DNA of 33,599 nucleotides from Bdellovibrionales bacterium (lineage in GTDB: Bacteria; Bdellovibrionota; Bdellovibrionia; Bdellovibrionales; UBA1609), in the NCBI GenBank assembly GCA_020435005.1, contig JAGRAE010000014.1, positions 1 through 33,599 of the forward strand, read 5' to 3'. A program made the position numbers and the translations under genes. The notes beneath the pieces were generated by a model. That model did no database searches, was not told the origin of the DNA, and saw only the letters and a program-made list of their open reading frames with translations. Within the stretch, counting starts at the first letter, position 1. Each line of letters starts with the position of its first letter. Positions 1 to 9,047 of this stretch are shown here, piece after piece.

Positions 1-1
1 T

Positions 2-1096
2 AATATTCTACTTGCTGATCTACCTGAAGAAAAACAAGATGAGATTGGTCTTTTAGGGGCTGTTCTGGAAGACAATAATGAAATTATCGAATATTTTATG
101 AATGAAAAAAAAGCCCCATTAGAATTGGGCTTGATTGGTGCACTTAAAATTTGTGACATGAAAAAAGCCGATTTATTTGCCGATCATGTGACTTATGATT
201 CTGTTACAAAAAACAAAACTATTGATTTTGAAGTTCCAAAATATTGGGCAGCTTACATAGGAGATTTATCTATATTCAAATATTTAGGAATAAAATCGTC
301 CTCAGGAGTTAAAATAATACATGTAAATATAGGTAATCTTAGACTAGATAGAGAAAGTGAAAAAATATTTAGAGATCAAATAGCACAAGAGCTACAACAG
401 AACTATGTTAGACTAGATTTTTATGACAACTATTGGGCAGCGTACAATGGCCATTTAGAAATCGTTAAATATGGGATTGCTCATGGTGCGAGTCCTGCTG
501 GCGCTTTCTTTGGCGCTGGTAGTGGTGGTCACTCTTCGGTCTTAGAGTATCTTTACTCTCTTTTTGATAAATATGAATATTTAGCCAAAAACAAAGATTA
601 TTTTGCAAGTTGGGGGCTCTTGGGAGCCGCTCAATCTAATAATATAGATGTTGGCAAACAAATGATTGAACTGGGTGCCAAACTTGTTTTTGGAGTTGAA
701 GGTAGTACGCGATATGGACAATTAAATTTTTTAAAGTTTATGATATCAAGCGGTGCAACTGAAAGAGATTTTGGATATGTGTATATATATGCATGTGAAA
801 ATAAACATCTCGACATTGTAAGTTATATGTTTAAAAACGCCAGCAAAGATATTCCTTTTGAAGGAGACTCTTGCTTATATTCTGCCATTAAAAATGGTGA
901 TATTAATATGATAAAATATCTGATTGAAAATGGCCAGAAAGTGACAGAAGGAAATATAAACTTTGCAAACGAAGCTCAACAAGCAGAAGTTGTAAATTAC
1001 CTTAATCAAGCATTGGATGCTCAACAAGATAAACAGTCACAAAAATTTCAAATTCAAGATAATGATATGATTATTGAAGAATTAGGACAGGAGTAA
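2..1096 (+). CDS. Ankyrin-repeat protein, 5' end outside the window (partial)
   Basis: The reading frame is open from base 2, so the first in-frame ATG at 98 is internal and the true start lies outside the window. The visible part is 364 codons. Degenerate ankyrin repeats run through it: YWAAYIGDLSIFKYLG, then YWAAYNGHLEIVKYGIAHGA, then AAQSNNIDVGKQMIELGA, YACENKHLDIVSYMFKNA and SAIKNGDINMIKYLIENG. These show the usual A-x-x-G-H/D-hydrophobic pattern. Ankyrin repeats mediate protein-protein contacts; no catalytic domain is visible. The C-terminal tail is acidic and Gln-rich. The stop is 5 nt before the next gene's ATG, so it is cotranscribed with the secreted proteins downstream. Ankyrin proteins sometimes sit beside polymorphic toxins, but a protective role here is only a guess. 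No signal peptide can be judged because the N-terminus is missing. Confidence 0.85.
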   Translation, partial: NILLADLPEEKQDEIGLLGAVLEDNNEIIEYFMNEKKAPLELGLIGALKICDMKKADLFADHVTYDSVTKNKTIDFEVPKYWAAYIGDLSIFKYLGIKSSSGVKIIHVNIGNLRLDRESEKIFRDQIAQELQQNYVRLDFYDNYWAAYNGHLEIVKYGIAHGASPAGAFFGAGSGGHSSVLEYLYSLFDKYEYLAKNKDYFASWGLLGAAQSNNIDVGKQMIELGAKLVFGVEGSTRYGQLNFLKFMISSGATERDFGYVYIYACENKHLDIVSYMFKNASKDIPFEGDSCLYSAIKNGDINMIKYLIENGQKVTEGNINFANEAQQAEVVNYLNQALDAQQDKQSQKFQIQDNDMIIEELGQE

Positions 1097-1101
1097 TTTA
1101 T

Positions 1102-3030
1102 ATGTACTTATTAAGATTGCTTACTGTTTCAGCTTTACTCCTAATCAGCGCTTCTGGTTTAACTGCTCAATTAAATAGAAATGTAGATGATAAAGTAGAA
1201 ATAATTAATTTTTTAAATGATACTTATTTATCATTAAACAAAACAAACATTAGTAGATATCTAGTAGATTGGGATAAAAAAGTAAAAAAATATTTATGTG
1301 ATGATGAATCTGAATGTAATGTTATGTACATTTTAAAATTAAATACAGAAAACAACTCTGAATATCTATTAGTGCCACAACTTCCTAGCATTCTTGTAAA
1401 TGATAAGAATGATCTAGAAATTAGCTTTTCCCTATCACGAATTAAAGATTTACCCTTAGTTAAAAAAGTGGATGGTAATGTATTAAAATTTGATACTTTT
1501 TCAGAGCCAGTTATTTATGACAAATATTTAGAAATAAAAGATTTAAATGCAACAGAATTTACTACACCAAGAGACATTGACCAGTTTATTGATTTTTATG
1601 AAAATAAAATTCTAACTGAATTTAACTCACTAAATACTCTTAGAGTAACAATGAATGATCAATCAAGCTCCAATTTAATTGATAGTGAAACTGTATATTC
1701 TGCAATTATTGAAGATAGTTATTTACAAAATTTCACCTGTAAAGATATGATAATAAAACTGCTAGACACAGAAGGAATGGAAATTGAATCTCCATATATT
1801 TATATTGAAAATGGTATTGTATATCAATTGATCAACAAAATATATTCGAGTGAAATTGTTAACAGTCAATGTGTAAATTCAAATGGAACTTTTGTTTTGT
1901 CTATTAATAGTTTAGATGAAAAAGAAGCTAATAATATTCAAACAATTGATTTCCCTTATAATATTAAAGATGAATTACATGGGATTTATAAAATTCAAAG
2001 AATTGACGACAAAATATCCCCTTATATATTTAGTTTAAGTAAAGTAGATTTCAATAATAATTTAATGAACCTAGAATATTCCGTTTTAAAGAATCATAAA
2101 AATGATTACACACGTGTTATTAGAAGAAAAAATGTTGGCATATGTAAAATGGCAGAGGCATTTAAGCTTTTTAGTCATGTAAACGTATTCAGTCTGGAAA
2201 TGTTTCCTATAAAAAGAGGTTACGGTTGTCTTTCTTATGGCAATTCTGTAGTTGAAAAATTAACTATTCATAACTTCAGTGGCATTCCTATTACACAAAA
2301 TAACCAAATTGCCTTTAGTAATGTAAATAGAAACATCTTAAACCTACCGAAACTAAAAGAAATTGAATTTCCATTTTTCTTGGCTAGAGACTACCCATCA
2401 GTTCAAAATTTTAGAAATGGTATTCTAAACAGTTCTTATATTAAAAAGTACGAAGAAGATAACTCTCTGCATACAGCCTTTAAAAAGCCTAACTCTGATT
2501 CTACATACAATATAAAAACGTCATTGATCTTCAAATCCGAAGCAGTTTATACAATAACAAAAAATGATATCACAAGTGAATACACTACTCCAGGAAATGA
2601 GGGCAAACAAATTTACTCCATATCTCCGGCCAATGGTTTATCTTTTGAAGCTATACGAATGATGCGCAACAATAAGGGCTATAAATTAAAAGTAGTTTTA
2701 GATTTAGAAAACACATCAGGTGAGAAGTTATTGAAGGATATCAAAGACATCGATTTTTTTGAAGTACGTTTAGTTTGTGAACAAAATCCCAACGAAGATT
2801 TGTTAACAAAGTTTAGTTCAACAAAGTTAGATAGATATTCTAAAGGTGAACAGATGTTTAAAAGACTCAGCAATAACCTTTTTGAAGCAGAGCTGGACAT
2901 TTCTCCTTTAGACAAATGTAATACTTATGATGAAAAAAACTTTACAATTACTGTGCAAGTAAATGTTGCAAAGAGCTCTCCAATACAACTAAAATATTTT
3001 GATTGGTATTTACAAAGTGCGGATATTTAA
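1102..3030 (+). CDS. Secreted protein of unknown family (642 aa)
   Basis: I do not recognise the family. The N-terminus is a clear Sec signal peptide (MYLLRLLTVSALLLISASG, cleavage probably after LTA), so the protein is exported. The remaining ~620 residues are soluble-looking, Asn/Lys/Ile-rich, with scattered cysteines and no later membrane segment. A good ribosome binding site (AGGACAGGAG overlapping the previous stop) precedes the ATG. The gene starts 5 nt after the ankyrin gene and ends 1 nt before the ATG of the haemagglutinin-like toxin gene. It is therefore translationally linked to that gene. Its position directly before the toxin, where a CdiB/TpsB transporter often lies, suggests a secretion or anchoring partner, but it shows no obvious beta-barrel or POTRA signature by eye. 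That role is inference from position only. Confidence 0.85.
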   Translation: MYLLRLLTVSALLLISASGLTAQLNRNVDDKVEIINFLNDTYLSLNKTNISRYLVDWDKKVKKYLCDDESECNVMYILKLNTENNSEYLLVPQLPSILVNDKNDLEISFSLSRIKDLPLVKKVDGNVLKFDTFSEPVIYDKYLEIKDLNATEFTTPRDIDQFIDFYENKILTEFNSLNTLRVTMNDQSSSNLIDSETVYSAIIEDSYLQNFTCKDMIIKLLDTEGMEIESPYIYIENGIVYQLINKIYSSEIVNSQCVNSNGTFVLSINSLDEKEANNIQTIDFPYNIKDELHGIYKIQRIDDKISPYIFSLSKVDFNNNLMNLEYSVLKNHKNDYTRVIRRKNVGICKMAEAFKLFSHVNVFSLEMFPIKRGYGCLSYGNSVVEKLTIHNFSGIPITQNNQIAFSNVNRNILNLPKLKEIEFPFFLARDYPSVQNFRNGILNSSYIKKYEEDNSLHTAFKKPNSDSTYNIKTSLIFKSEAVYTITKNDITSEYTTPGNEGKQIYSISPANGLSFEAIRMMRNNKGYKLKVVLDLENTSGEKLLKDIKDIDFFEVRLVCEQNPNEDLLTKFSSTKLDRYSKGEQMFKRLSNNLFEAELDISPLDKCNTYDEKNFTITVQVNVAKSSPIQLKYFDWYLQSADI

Positions 3031-3031
3031 T

Positions 3032-6000
3032 ATGAGAATCAGAAGCTACATTTACTTAATATTTGCTTTGTTTTTATCACAAAATGTGCTGGCTAAGACA
3101 GTTGCCTTAAACTCAAGTTTAATTGCAAATGGCTGTGAGAGTTTATTCCCCTTCTATACGGCGCAAACTCTTAAAATATCTTGTCTTGAAGATGAAGGTA
3201 TCTTTATTGAAACTAATAACGATTTGGAAATCGATGGAAAATTAGATTCAAAACATAAAATAATTATTGTTGCTAATTCAATTAAAATTCAAAAAGAGAG
3301 TCAAATAAAAGTAGATAGCCTAATCTTAGAGTCTACTGGTGACATTGAATTAAACGGCAAATTGTCTCTATATAAAACCCAAATTAAAACACAGTCAGAA
3401 TTACGAATACTGGGTGATATTTCATCGCATGAAAAAGCTTATGTGTATGCCAAAAAAATCTTAATTCAAGGACGCTTTAGTAATCAACTGGGCTCAAAAC
3501 TCAATGCACAAGATCTTATTTTAACTAGTGAACATAAAAATGGTGCCCAAGTAGTATCTACTGCAGGAATAATAGAAGCAAAAATAGAGAATGACATCAA
3601 TCTAATAAATGGACTTTTATTTTCAAGATATATAAGACTTTATTCCACATCATTAACTTGCGATCAATCACGTTTACGCACGACAGGCTTAATGCTTGTA
3701 AGATTACTTGAGCCAGAGGGTAACGGAGGAAACGATAGCAATAAAAGTAATGACATGAAATTTACTTCTTGCGATTTAAGTACAAAATTTGCGAACTTGG
3801 GTGATTCAATAAGGTTGTACCAAGAAAAGTACAACCTCTTTTTAGATCTCAATTGGGGCATTGCAGGTCCAAGACCTCAGCGCGATGATCCTAAGCGCGA
3901 TGAAAAATATATTCTACTGTATACCAAAGGTAATATCGAACTTAGTGATACTAGAATTACTCCTGTTGCAACAAAAGCTTATATACAGGGCAAAAAAGTA
4001 ACCGGTTACGGCGGTGCTATTGGCTACAATGGTTCGTTTAGTTCTTCTGATATTGAAATACGTTCTGAAATCCAAAATCTAGATAGCTATGTGGCTGGAG
4101 AAAATGTAAATTTATTACAGATTGGCAAAAAAAGTGATTTTAATAATTCAGGTTTAATTTATGCAAATAATGTAAAAACCATATCCGAAGGAAGTTTTTC
4201 TAACAGAGGTAGAATTAAAAGTACAAATAACACAACAGTCATGCAAAACTACAAAGACGGGAAATTAATAAATTCTGGTCATATAGCTGCTGGTGAAAAT
4301 TTATACTTAGAGGGTGATGGTGTCACCGATTATTCAAAAGGTACACGCACTGCTGGCAAGTTAATAGATATCGCTAATCATAAAGATTCAGTTATTAATC
4401 CCGGCAAGGTGAATACCAAGGATATGTATATAGCCAGAAACTGGAACTCAGATCAGATTAAGGAGTTTTCAGGATTTCAAGATCAATTAAATGTGGATTC
4501 ACTCGTTATCCATCGCAATTCAATAGATCCTAAAGATGAGCTAAAAATTAAAGACCATATTAAATTTAAAACTAACACCAATGTTGCCCTACTGGCCAAT
4601 AATGTTAAGCTATTACCTGGCGGTTCTGTAAGTACCAAAGGCGATCTAGATATAAATGCCATTATTGGTAATGTTGTATTAAGTGAAAATACTAAACTAA
4701 AATCAGAGGGTAAAGTTTTAGTTTTTGCGGGAAACACCATACAACAACTGGCTAAAGTTGTAGGCAGTGGTAGTTCAGCAGCACTTAAACGTTCAGAAAT
4801 CTTTTCTGGAAATGAAGGCGTCAGCTTTCAGGCTGAAAATTACTATGGTCAAGCACCAAAAATTGATGTGCAAGATGAGGGCACAGTTACATTTGATATA
4901 AACAAAGAAATTCAAATAGTGCCCATTGAGCATGAATATACTGAGTTAGTGTCAAAAAGAAAGAGTATTTGGGGCACAAAGCGCAAGTATGCCGTTCGTG
5001 TAAAATACTTTAATCCTGAGATCAATGCTAAGCAGATAAACGGAGTATTAGACGCTGAAAAGTCGACTCTTGTGAACACTCAACTCAATGGCAATATTAT
5101 TAGTTACGATTTAAATGAAGAGCATTTTAATCGCACAAAACACACGACTGAATATTATGAAGACCAAGAATATTTTTACAAAACCTATTCGGCTAACTTA
5201 TCTGCACATATTGTGCGAGCCGTGGTAACAGCGGTAGCTTATGTTTACGGTGGTCCTGCTGGAGGAGCTGCAGCATCAACCCTCACAGAAACCTTAGTGT
5301 CGGGTGAAAATCACACACTTGACAGTGCAATCAAATCATTTGCCGTTAACTACGCAGCTATGTCGGTGGCATCTAGTTATGGTGCTGTCAGTGGAAGTTT
5401 AACTAGAATTGCCGCTGATAAAGCCATCAACAACAGAAATTACACATTTAAAGAGTCCTTAGCGATGGTGGCAACTGCTGCCGCAAGTGAATATGTATTT
5501 AAAAATGAAGCTTTTAGTACTAAGAATGTAGAAAACTTAAGTGTTGGTGAGATCTATTTACAGAAGTTCTATGAGAATGCCACCTATAAGGTGATTAATC
5601 AGATTATCAATAAAGATGAAGCGCTAACTGCTCAGGGCTTTTTAAAAGATATCTCCGAATCCGCTCTAATAGATTTAGTTCATGATTTGGCTTTGATAGA
5701 AGCCACAAAGTTAAAACAACAACAAAGCCTTAGTTATAAGGAAGCGACCAAGAAGTTAGACCCCATAGAAAAGGCTAAGCTAGAGGAAATACAACAAGCT
5801 TTTGTAGACATACTCAATGAAGTTCAAGAAAAATCCGCCCAAGATTTTTACGGAAAGTCTTATAATGAATTAACAGATACAGAGAAGGCTAATTCTGAAT
5901 TTATAAATCAAACACGCACAATAGCTAGAAGAGTTTTAAAAGAAAATCAAAACAGCAATAAAAATTTTCTCGCTGATGCTCAAATATTTTTAATTAATGA

Positions 6001-6832
6001 AAATAACAGCGATAGTCCACTGAGATCTTCTGTAAGCAAGAATGAATTCAATTTATTACAAGAAGCCAGCTTTATGGCAGAAGTCTCAGAAATGGTTAAC
6101 AAATTTTTTGGGTTAGAACGTGAGGCCATAGATAAGGATGGAAATACCATCCCCACACCCAAATATGAATTTGATGAGGAGGATAAATTATTTAAAAATG
6201 CACTTCTCAACGGCGGAGAAGATACTCGCAAATATTTAGAGTACAGATACTTAATGGGTTTAGAGCCTATAATGTATAATGGGGAGCCCCATTATATAAA
6301 AGACCAATGGAAAATAGTCGATATAAATGGCAATTTTGTATCAGAAGTGGGTATAGACACGCCCATTCTTGATCCCATAGATTTAATTCCCACCACAGCT
6401 ATTTTGCGTGCCATTGCTAAGAGGTCTTTGTTAAAATTCAGCGCAAAAGAAACAGGTGAAGTTTTAGCCCGTGAATCGGCTGAGGCAGTAGACACCGCCC
6501 AGAGAATTGGGGTTAAGACTAAGGAGGGCACACTCAAACTTGGCAAGCACCTTTCAGCAGATAAAATAAGCCCGTTTGATTTAAACCCAACTCACAAGAT
6601 AACAATGGGTAAACGGACTTACCAAACTTTTAAAGAACAATTAAAGCAAGACGGTGTAGTTCGAGAAACAATTAAATATATAGAGTACAAAGGTCAAAAA
6701 TATATCGTTGATGGTCATCATAGAGCTAGAGTGGCCAAAGAGCTTGGTTTCAAGGTGGTGCCTGTAGAAAAAGTTGAATTACCATTTAAAGGATATAAAA
6801 ATATTGATGATGTACTTGCAGGGGGCAATTGA
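3032..6832 (+). CDS. Filamentous haemagglutinin-like polymorphic toxin with C-terminal ParB/Srx-like domain
   Basis: I chose the ATG at 3032, 1 nt after the previous stop, because it begins a signal peptide (MRIRSYIYLIFALFLSQNVLA). The upstream in-frame ATG at 2999 would overlap the previous gene by 32 nt and bury it. The product is 1266 aa. Residues ~40-620 are short beta-strand repeats (DLEIDGKLDS, DIELNGKLSL, ELRILGDIS, NLYLEGDG) typical of a secreted beta-helix. A Gly/Ala-rich hydrophobic stretch at ~730-755 and an alpha-helical region follow, as in FHA/CdiA proteins. The last ~95 residues form a ParB/Srx-type nuclease-like domain with the motif YIVDGHHRARVAKELG near residue 1224. Such domains are known tips of polymorphic toxins. 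The next gene overlaps the stop (TGATG) and is a likely immunity gene. I see no N-terminal TPS motif (NPNL/NPNG) and no CdiB gene. Target and activity are unproven. Confidence 0.85.
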   Translation: MRIRSYIYLIFALFLSQNVLAKTVALNSSLIANGCESLFPFYTAQTLKISCLEDEGIFIETNNDLEIDGKLDSKHKIIIVANSIKIQKESQIKVDSLILESTGDIELNGKLSLYKTQIKTQSELRILGDISSHEKAYVYAKKILIQGRFSNQLGSKLNAQDLILTSEHKNGAQVVSTAGIIEAKIENDINLINGLLFSRYIRLYSTSLTCDQSRLRTTGLMLVRLLEPEGNGGNDSNKSNDMKFTSCDLSTKFANLGDSIRLYQEKYNLFLDLNWGIAGPRPQRDDPKRDEKYILLYTKGNIELSDTRITPVATKAYIQGKKVTGYGGAIGYNGSFSSSDIEIRSEIQNLDSYVAGENVNLLQIGKKSDFNNSGLIYANNVKTISEGSFSNRGRIKSTNNTTVMQNYKDGKLINSGHIAAGENLYLEGDGVTDYSKGTRTAGKLIDIANHKDSVINPGKVNTKDMYIARNWNSDQIKEFSGFQDQLNVDSLVIHRNSIDPKDELKIKDHIKFKTNTNVALLANNVKLLPGGSVSTKGDLDINAIIGNVVLSENTKLKSEGKVLVFAGNTIQQLAKVVGSGSSAALKRSEIFSGNEGVSFQAENYYGQAPKIDVQDEGTVTFDINKEIQIVPIEHEYTELVSKRKSIWGTKRKYAVRVKYFNPEINAKQINGVLDAEKSTLVNTQLNGNIISYDLNEEHFNRTKHTTEYYEDQEYFYKTYSANLSAHIVRAVVTAVAYVYGGPAGGAAASTLTETLVSGENHTLDSAIKSFAVNYAAMSVASSYGAVSGSLTRIAADKAINNRNYTFKESLAMVATAAASEYVFKNEAFSTKNVENLSVGEIYLQKFYENATYKVINQIINKDEALTAQGFLKDISESALIDLVHDLALIEATKLKQQQSLSYKEATKKLDPIEKAKLEEIQQAFVDILNEVQEKSAQDFYGKSYNELTDTEKANSEFINQTRTIARRVLKENQNSNKNFLADAQIFLINENNSDSPLRSSVSKNEFNLLQEASFMAEVSEMVNKFFGLEREAIDKDGNTIPTPKYEFDEEDKLFKNALLNGGEDTRKYLEYRYLMGLEPIMYNGEPHYIKDQWKIVDINGNFVSEVGIDTPILDPIDLIPTTAILRAIAKRSLLKFSAKETGEVLARESAEAVDTAQRIGVKTKEGTLKLGKHLSADKISPFDLNPTHKITMGKRTYQTFKEQLKQDGVVRETIKYIEYKGQKYIVDGHHRARVAKELGFKVVPVEKVELPFKGYKNIDDVLAGGN

Positions 6833-7302
6833 TGGCTGTATGGCAGTATTCACTATTTTTAATTTCTAAGAATGAATTACTCAATAAACAAGGTAAATTA
6901 CCAGATTCACTTACTGAAGATGAGAGAGAAAATCTAATAGGATGGGAGGCTTCAACTAAGCTTACGATGATTGAGAAAATATTATCTAAGCATTTCAAAA
7001 AGAAGAAAAGTTGGAGTAATAATATCGAACAGTGGGGTGAAGAAGATAGTCATTGCGTTGAAGTTATTTGTGAAAATGATAGATTTTCAGAGGTATCAGT
7101 TCGATTAGATTTGAGAAATTTAAATGGTGACAACTTGAGGTTAATAGTGGATTTAGCAGAAACGCTTGATGCAATAGGTTTAAATATTGATGGTATTATA
7201 TTCGAAGTAAGTTTGAACAACTTAAAAAGTGAGATTAAAATTTCCGATGCTTTTAGCTTTGTAAAAGACCCTAAAGGTTTTTTATCAAATTTATCTAACT
7301 AA
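6832..7302 (+). CDS. Probable immunity protein for the ParB-tip toxin (156 aa)
   Basis: The ATG at 6832 overlaps the toxin stop codon (TGATG). An in-frame TTG one codon earlier is possible but less likely. A purine-rich GGGGGC run lies about 7-12 nt upstream. The product is a small, acidic, probably cytoplasmic protein with no signal peptide and no membrane segment. The N-terminal half is helical with a Lys-rich patch (KHFKKKKSW). The second half has alternating hydrophobic strands (SEVSVRLDLRNL, LRLIVDLAETL, GIIFEVSLNN). I do not recognise the family. The call rests on what is known of polymorphic toxin loci: a small, cytoplasmic, translationally coupled gene right after a toxin tip is nearly always the cognate immunity gene. 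Confidence 0.7.
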   Translation: MAVWQYSLFLISKNELLNKQGKLPDSLTEDERENLIGWEASTKLTMIEKILSKHFKKKKSWSNNIEQWGEEDSHCVEVICENDRFSEVSVRLDLRNLNGDNLRLIVDLAETLDAIGLNIDGIIFEVSLNNLKSEIKISDAFSFVKDPKGFLSNLSN

Positions 7303-7304
7303 TC

Positions 7305-7322
7305 GCAATTCTAAAGAATTGC
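7305..7322. repeat. Perfect inverted repeat 3 nt after the immunity gene stop
   Basis: GCAATTC - TAAA - GAATTGC is a 7-bp perfect stem with a 4-nt loop directly behind the immunity gene. It has no following T-run on either strand, so a Rho-independent terminator is not well supported. It marks the boundary between the intact toxin/immunity pair and the decayed second pair. Confidence 0.4.
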
Positions 7323-7362
7323 CCCTTAAACAGTTCCATAAACTCCAAAATCCAGAAAGTAG

Positions 7363-7656
7363 AGTGGTCATTTAAAAAATAATACTATAAAAATAGATGA
7401 GTTTTTAAGTTCAGTCAAAAATGCCAAACCAATAGATATACCTTGGGGTTCAGGTAAAGCAGTACAGGAATTATCTGAAGATGCACTAATAGTACGACAT
7501 AAAGTTGAAAATGGAGGTACACTTTATAGAATAGGTACTAGAAATAAGAGTCATATTGGTGGCAATGCACAATTCTGGTCACATGTAAGTCCACTTAGTC
7601 CTGGATTTGCAGAAAAATATGGTATGGTAATTTCAAACAAAAAACATTTCCGATAA
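7363..7656 (+). pseudogene. Remnant of a second toxin C-terminal domain
   Basis: No start codon is present. The frame opens after a TAG at 7360-7362 and runs 97 codons to a TAA at 7654. The readable part ends in GGTLYRIGTRNKSHIGG followed by NAQFWSHVSPLSPGFAEKYG. I recognise this (from memory) as like the tips of Rhs/CDI polymorphic toxins, which carry the pattern YRIGT...QFW...PLSPGYA..YGI and normally continue for several dozen more residues. Here the frame is lost just after EKYG and the sequence passes into an immunity-like remnant in another frame. The fragment sits right behind the intact toxin/immunity pair, the usual place for displaced orphan toxin tips. It has no start and no end of its own domain, so I call it a dead cassette. 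Confidence 0.6.
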
Positions 7657-7777
7657 TATTAAAGTTGGTACAAGAGGTGCTATCTTACTATGCTTTGAAA
7701 ACGATGAGTATGAAGTAGAATTTATTGATAGTGAGGGTGAAACCTTGGAGGCGCTAACTGTCGCAGGTAGTGCATAA
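7631..7777 (+). pseudogene. Remnant of a DUF4926-like immunity gene
   Basis: In the +2 frame, after a TAA at 7628-7630, 48 codons are open to a TAA at 7775. They include KNISDNIKVGTRGAILLCFE and DEYEVEFIDSEGETLEALTV. This matches the core and C-terminus of DUF4926 proteins as I remember them (an x-L-K-x-G-x-x-G-T-I strand, then YEVEFVD..GxTxALLT). That family is a small immunity-type protein often next to polymorphic toxins. There is no ATG in the frame, and the first ~15-20 residues of the family are missing. The frame overlaps the end of the toxin remnant, so one deletion could have removed the toxin's end and the immunity gene's start together. Confidence 0.6.
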
Positions 7778-7866
7778 AAACTTGAAGAAAATGTACAGGA
7801 CTCTTAGTGAGTATTGGGTTTTAACTCTATTATCTGGATTTGAGGTTTTTTTCTTTAATAAGCAAA

Positions 7867-9009
7867 TTAAATAATTTTACGATTCCAAAGTAAATGTAAA
7901 AATTCAGTATAGGGAAGAATTTCGATTCCATCTTCTGTTTTTCTAGGTTTATTTTCAAGACAAACTAATATTCGTCTTTTAATTTTTTTGTGGTCTTTAA
8001 TAACTTCTTTTAAACCCTTTAAGTGAGATGAATTAATATTGTCACGACCTTTAACTTCTATAGCTACTTCCATATTGTTTAAAATAAAATCTACCTCTAT
8101 GCCAGAAGGCAGTTTCCAATAGGAAATTTCTAGATCCGGATTTAAATAATCCCTATAGCAACAAAGTTCATGAAAAACCCAGTTTTCAAAAGCTTTACCA
8201 AATAGTTCATTTCCTGGCTCAACCCATCCTCTTTTTGTTAGTTTTCTGACAACACCAACATCAAAAAAATAAAACTTGGGTGCTTGAATGACTCTTCTTT
8301 TTGGCTTTTTAATAAAGGCTGGTAAAAACTCACCAATCATAGTATCAATTAATATTTGAAAATATGATTTAATAGTAGGTTGTGAAACTCCTACATCTCT
8401 TGCAAAAGAACTATAACTTATCATTTCTGTATCAGATAAACTAGCTAAGTCCAAAAACTCAGAAAAACTTGGTAAATTTCTTACTAAACCTTCTGCTGAT
8501 ATTTCTTCTTTTAAATAGTCTGTAACATAGGCGCGTAAATATTCATCTGGATTTTTACTCAAGTAAATCTTAGGCAAATAACCGTGATTAAGAGCTGTTT
8601 CAAGTTTAAATTCTTCCTCTAGTTCATGTGCAGTTAGCCCTCTTAGGGTTCTACGAAATGCACGTCCTCCGAGTAAATTAGCATGACCCTGTTTTAATTT
8701 TCTGGCACTCGATCCACAAAGAATAAATTGTGTATTTGTATTTTCAATAAGCCAGTGGACTTCATCTAAAAGCGGTGGAACTTTCTGAATTTCATCTATT
8801 ATTAATTTATCTGGTTTTTTATATTCCACATGCTCACGCAAAAGACTGGGCTTTTTTGAATATTGAACAAACTCATCAGATTTAAGCAAATCAATATAAG
8901 TGGCGGCAGGAAATTGAGTCTTTAAAAGGGATGTTTTACCTGTTTGCCGTGGGCCCCACAAGAATAGACTTTCATTTATTGACCTCAAATCTAATTTTCG
9001 ATTTATCAT
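7867..9009 (-). CDS. AAA_14 / DUF4143 family ATPase (380 aa)
   Basis: This is a P-loop ATPase of the common prokaryotic AAA_14-DUF4143 family, whose physiological role is poorly known. Walker A is GPRQTGKTS at residues 19-27, and Walker B is KLIIDEIQKVP with the acidic pair at 72-73. A sensor-like FILCGSSARKL follows near 95. The C-terminal half is the DUF4143 part, with a winged-helix-like stretch (SYSSFARDVGVSQPTIKSYF) and a restriction-endonuclease-fold-like end (EISYWKLPSGIEVDFILNN, VAIEVKGR). Length is normal for the family. The gene converges on the toxin-remnant region and has its own promoter-like sequence upstream. No partner gene is evident. Members are often in variable genome regions, which fits the neighbouring toxin locus. 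Confidence 0.9.
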   Translation of the reverse strand: MINRKLDLRSINESLFLWGPRQTGKTSLLKTQFPAATYIDLLKSDEFVQYSKKPSLLREHVEYKKPDKLIIDEIQKVPPLLDEVHWLIENTNTQFILCGSSARKLKQGHANLLGGRAFRRTLRGLTAHELEEEFKLETALNHGYLPKIYLSKNPDEYLRAYVTDYLKEEISAEGLVRNLPSFSEFLDLASLSDTEMISYSSFARDVGVSQPTIKSYFQILIDTMIGEFLPAFIKKPKRRVIQAPKFYFFDVGVVRKLTKRGWVEPGNELFGKAFENWVFHELCCYRDYLNPDLEISYWKLPSGIEVDFILNNMEVAIEVKGRDNINSSHLKGLKEVIKDHKKIKRRILVCLENKPRKTEDGIEILPYTEFLHLLWNRKII

Positions 9010-9017
9010 GATATTTC

Positions 9018-9047
9018 AAAGTACACCTTTGAGTAATGATATGTCAA
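9018..9047 (-). promoter_or_regulatory. Candidate sigma70-type promoter for the ATPase gene
   Basis: On the minus strand, a perfect TTGACA (9042-9047) is followed after 18 nt by TACTTT (9018-9023), with the ATG at 9009. A short inverted repeat CAAAG-TACAC-CTTTG (9017-9031) overlaps the -10 region and could be an operator. The leader would be very short. Confidence 0.45.

Noticed and set aside
2999-3031. Upstream ATG for the haemagglutinin-like gene
   Set aside because: It overlaps the preceding gene and would put 11 residues before a good signal peptide; the ATG at 3032 is better.
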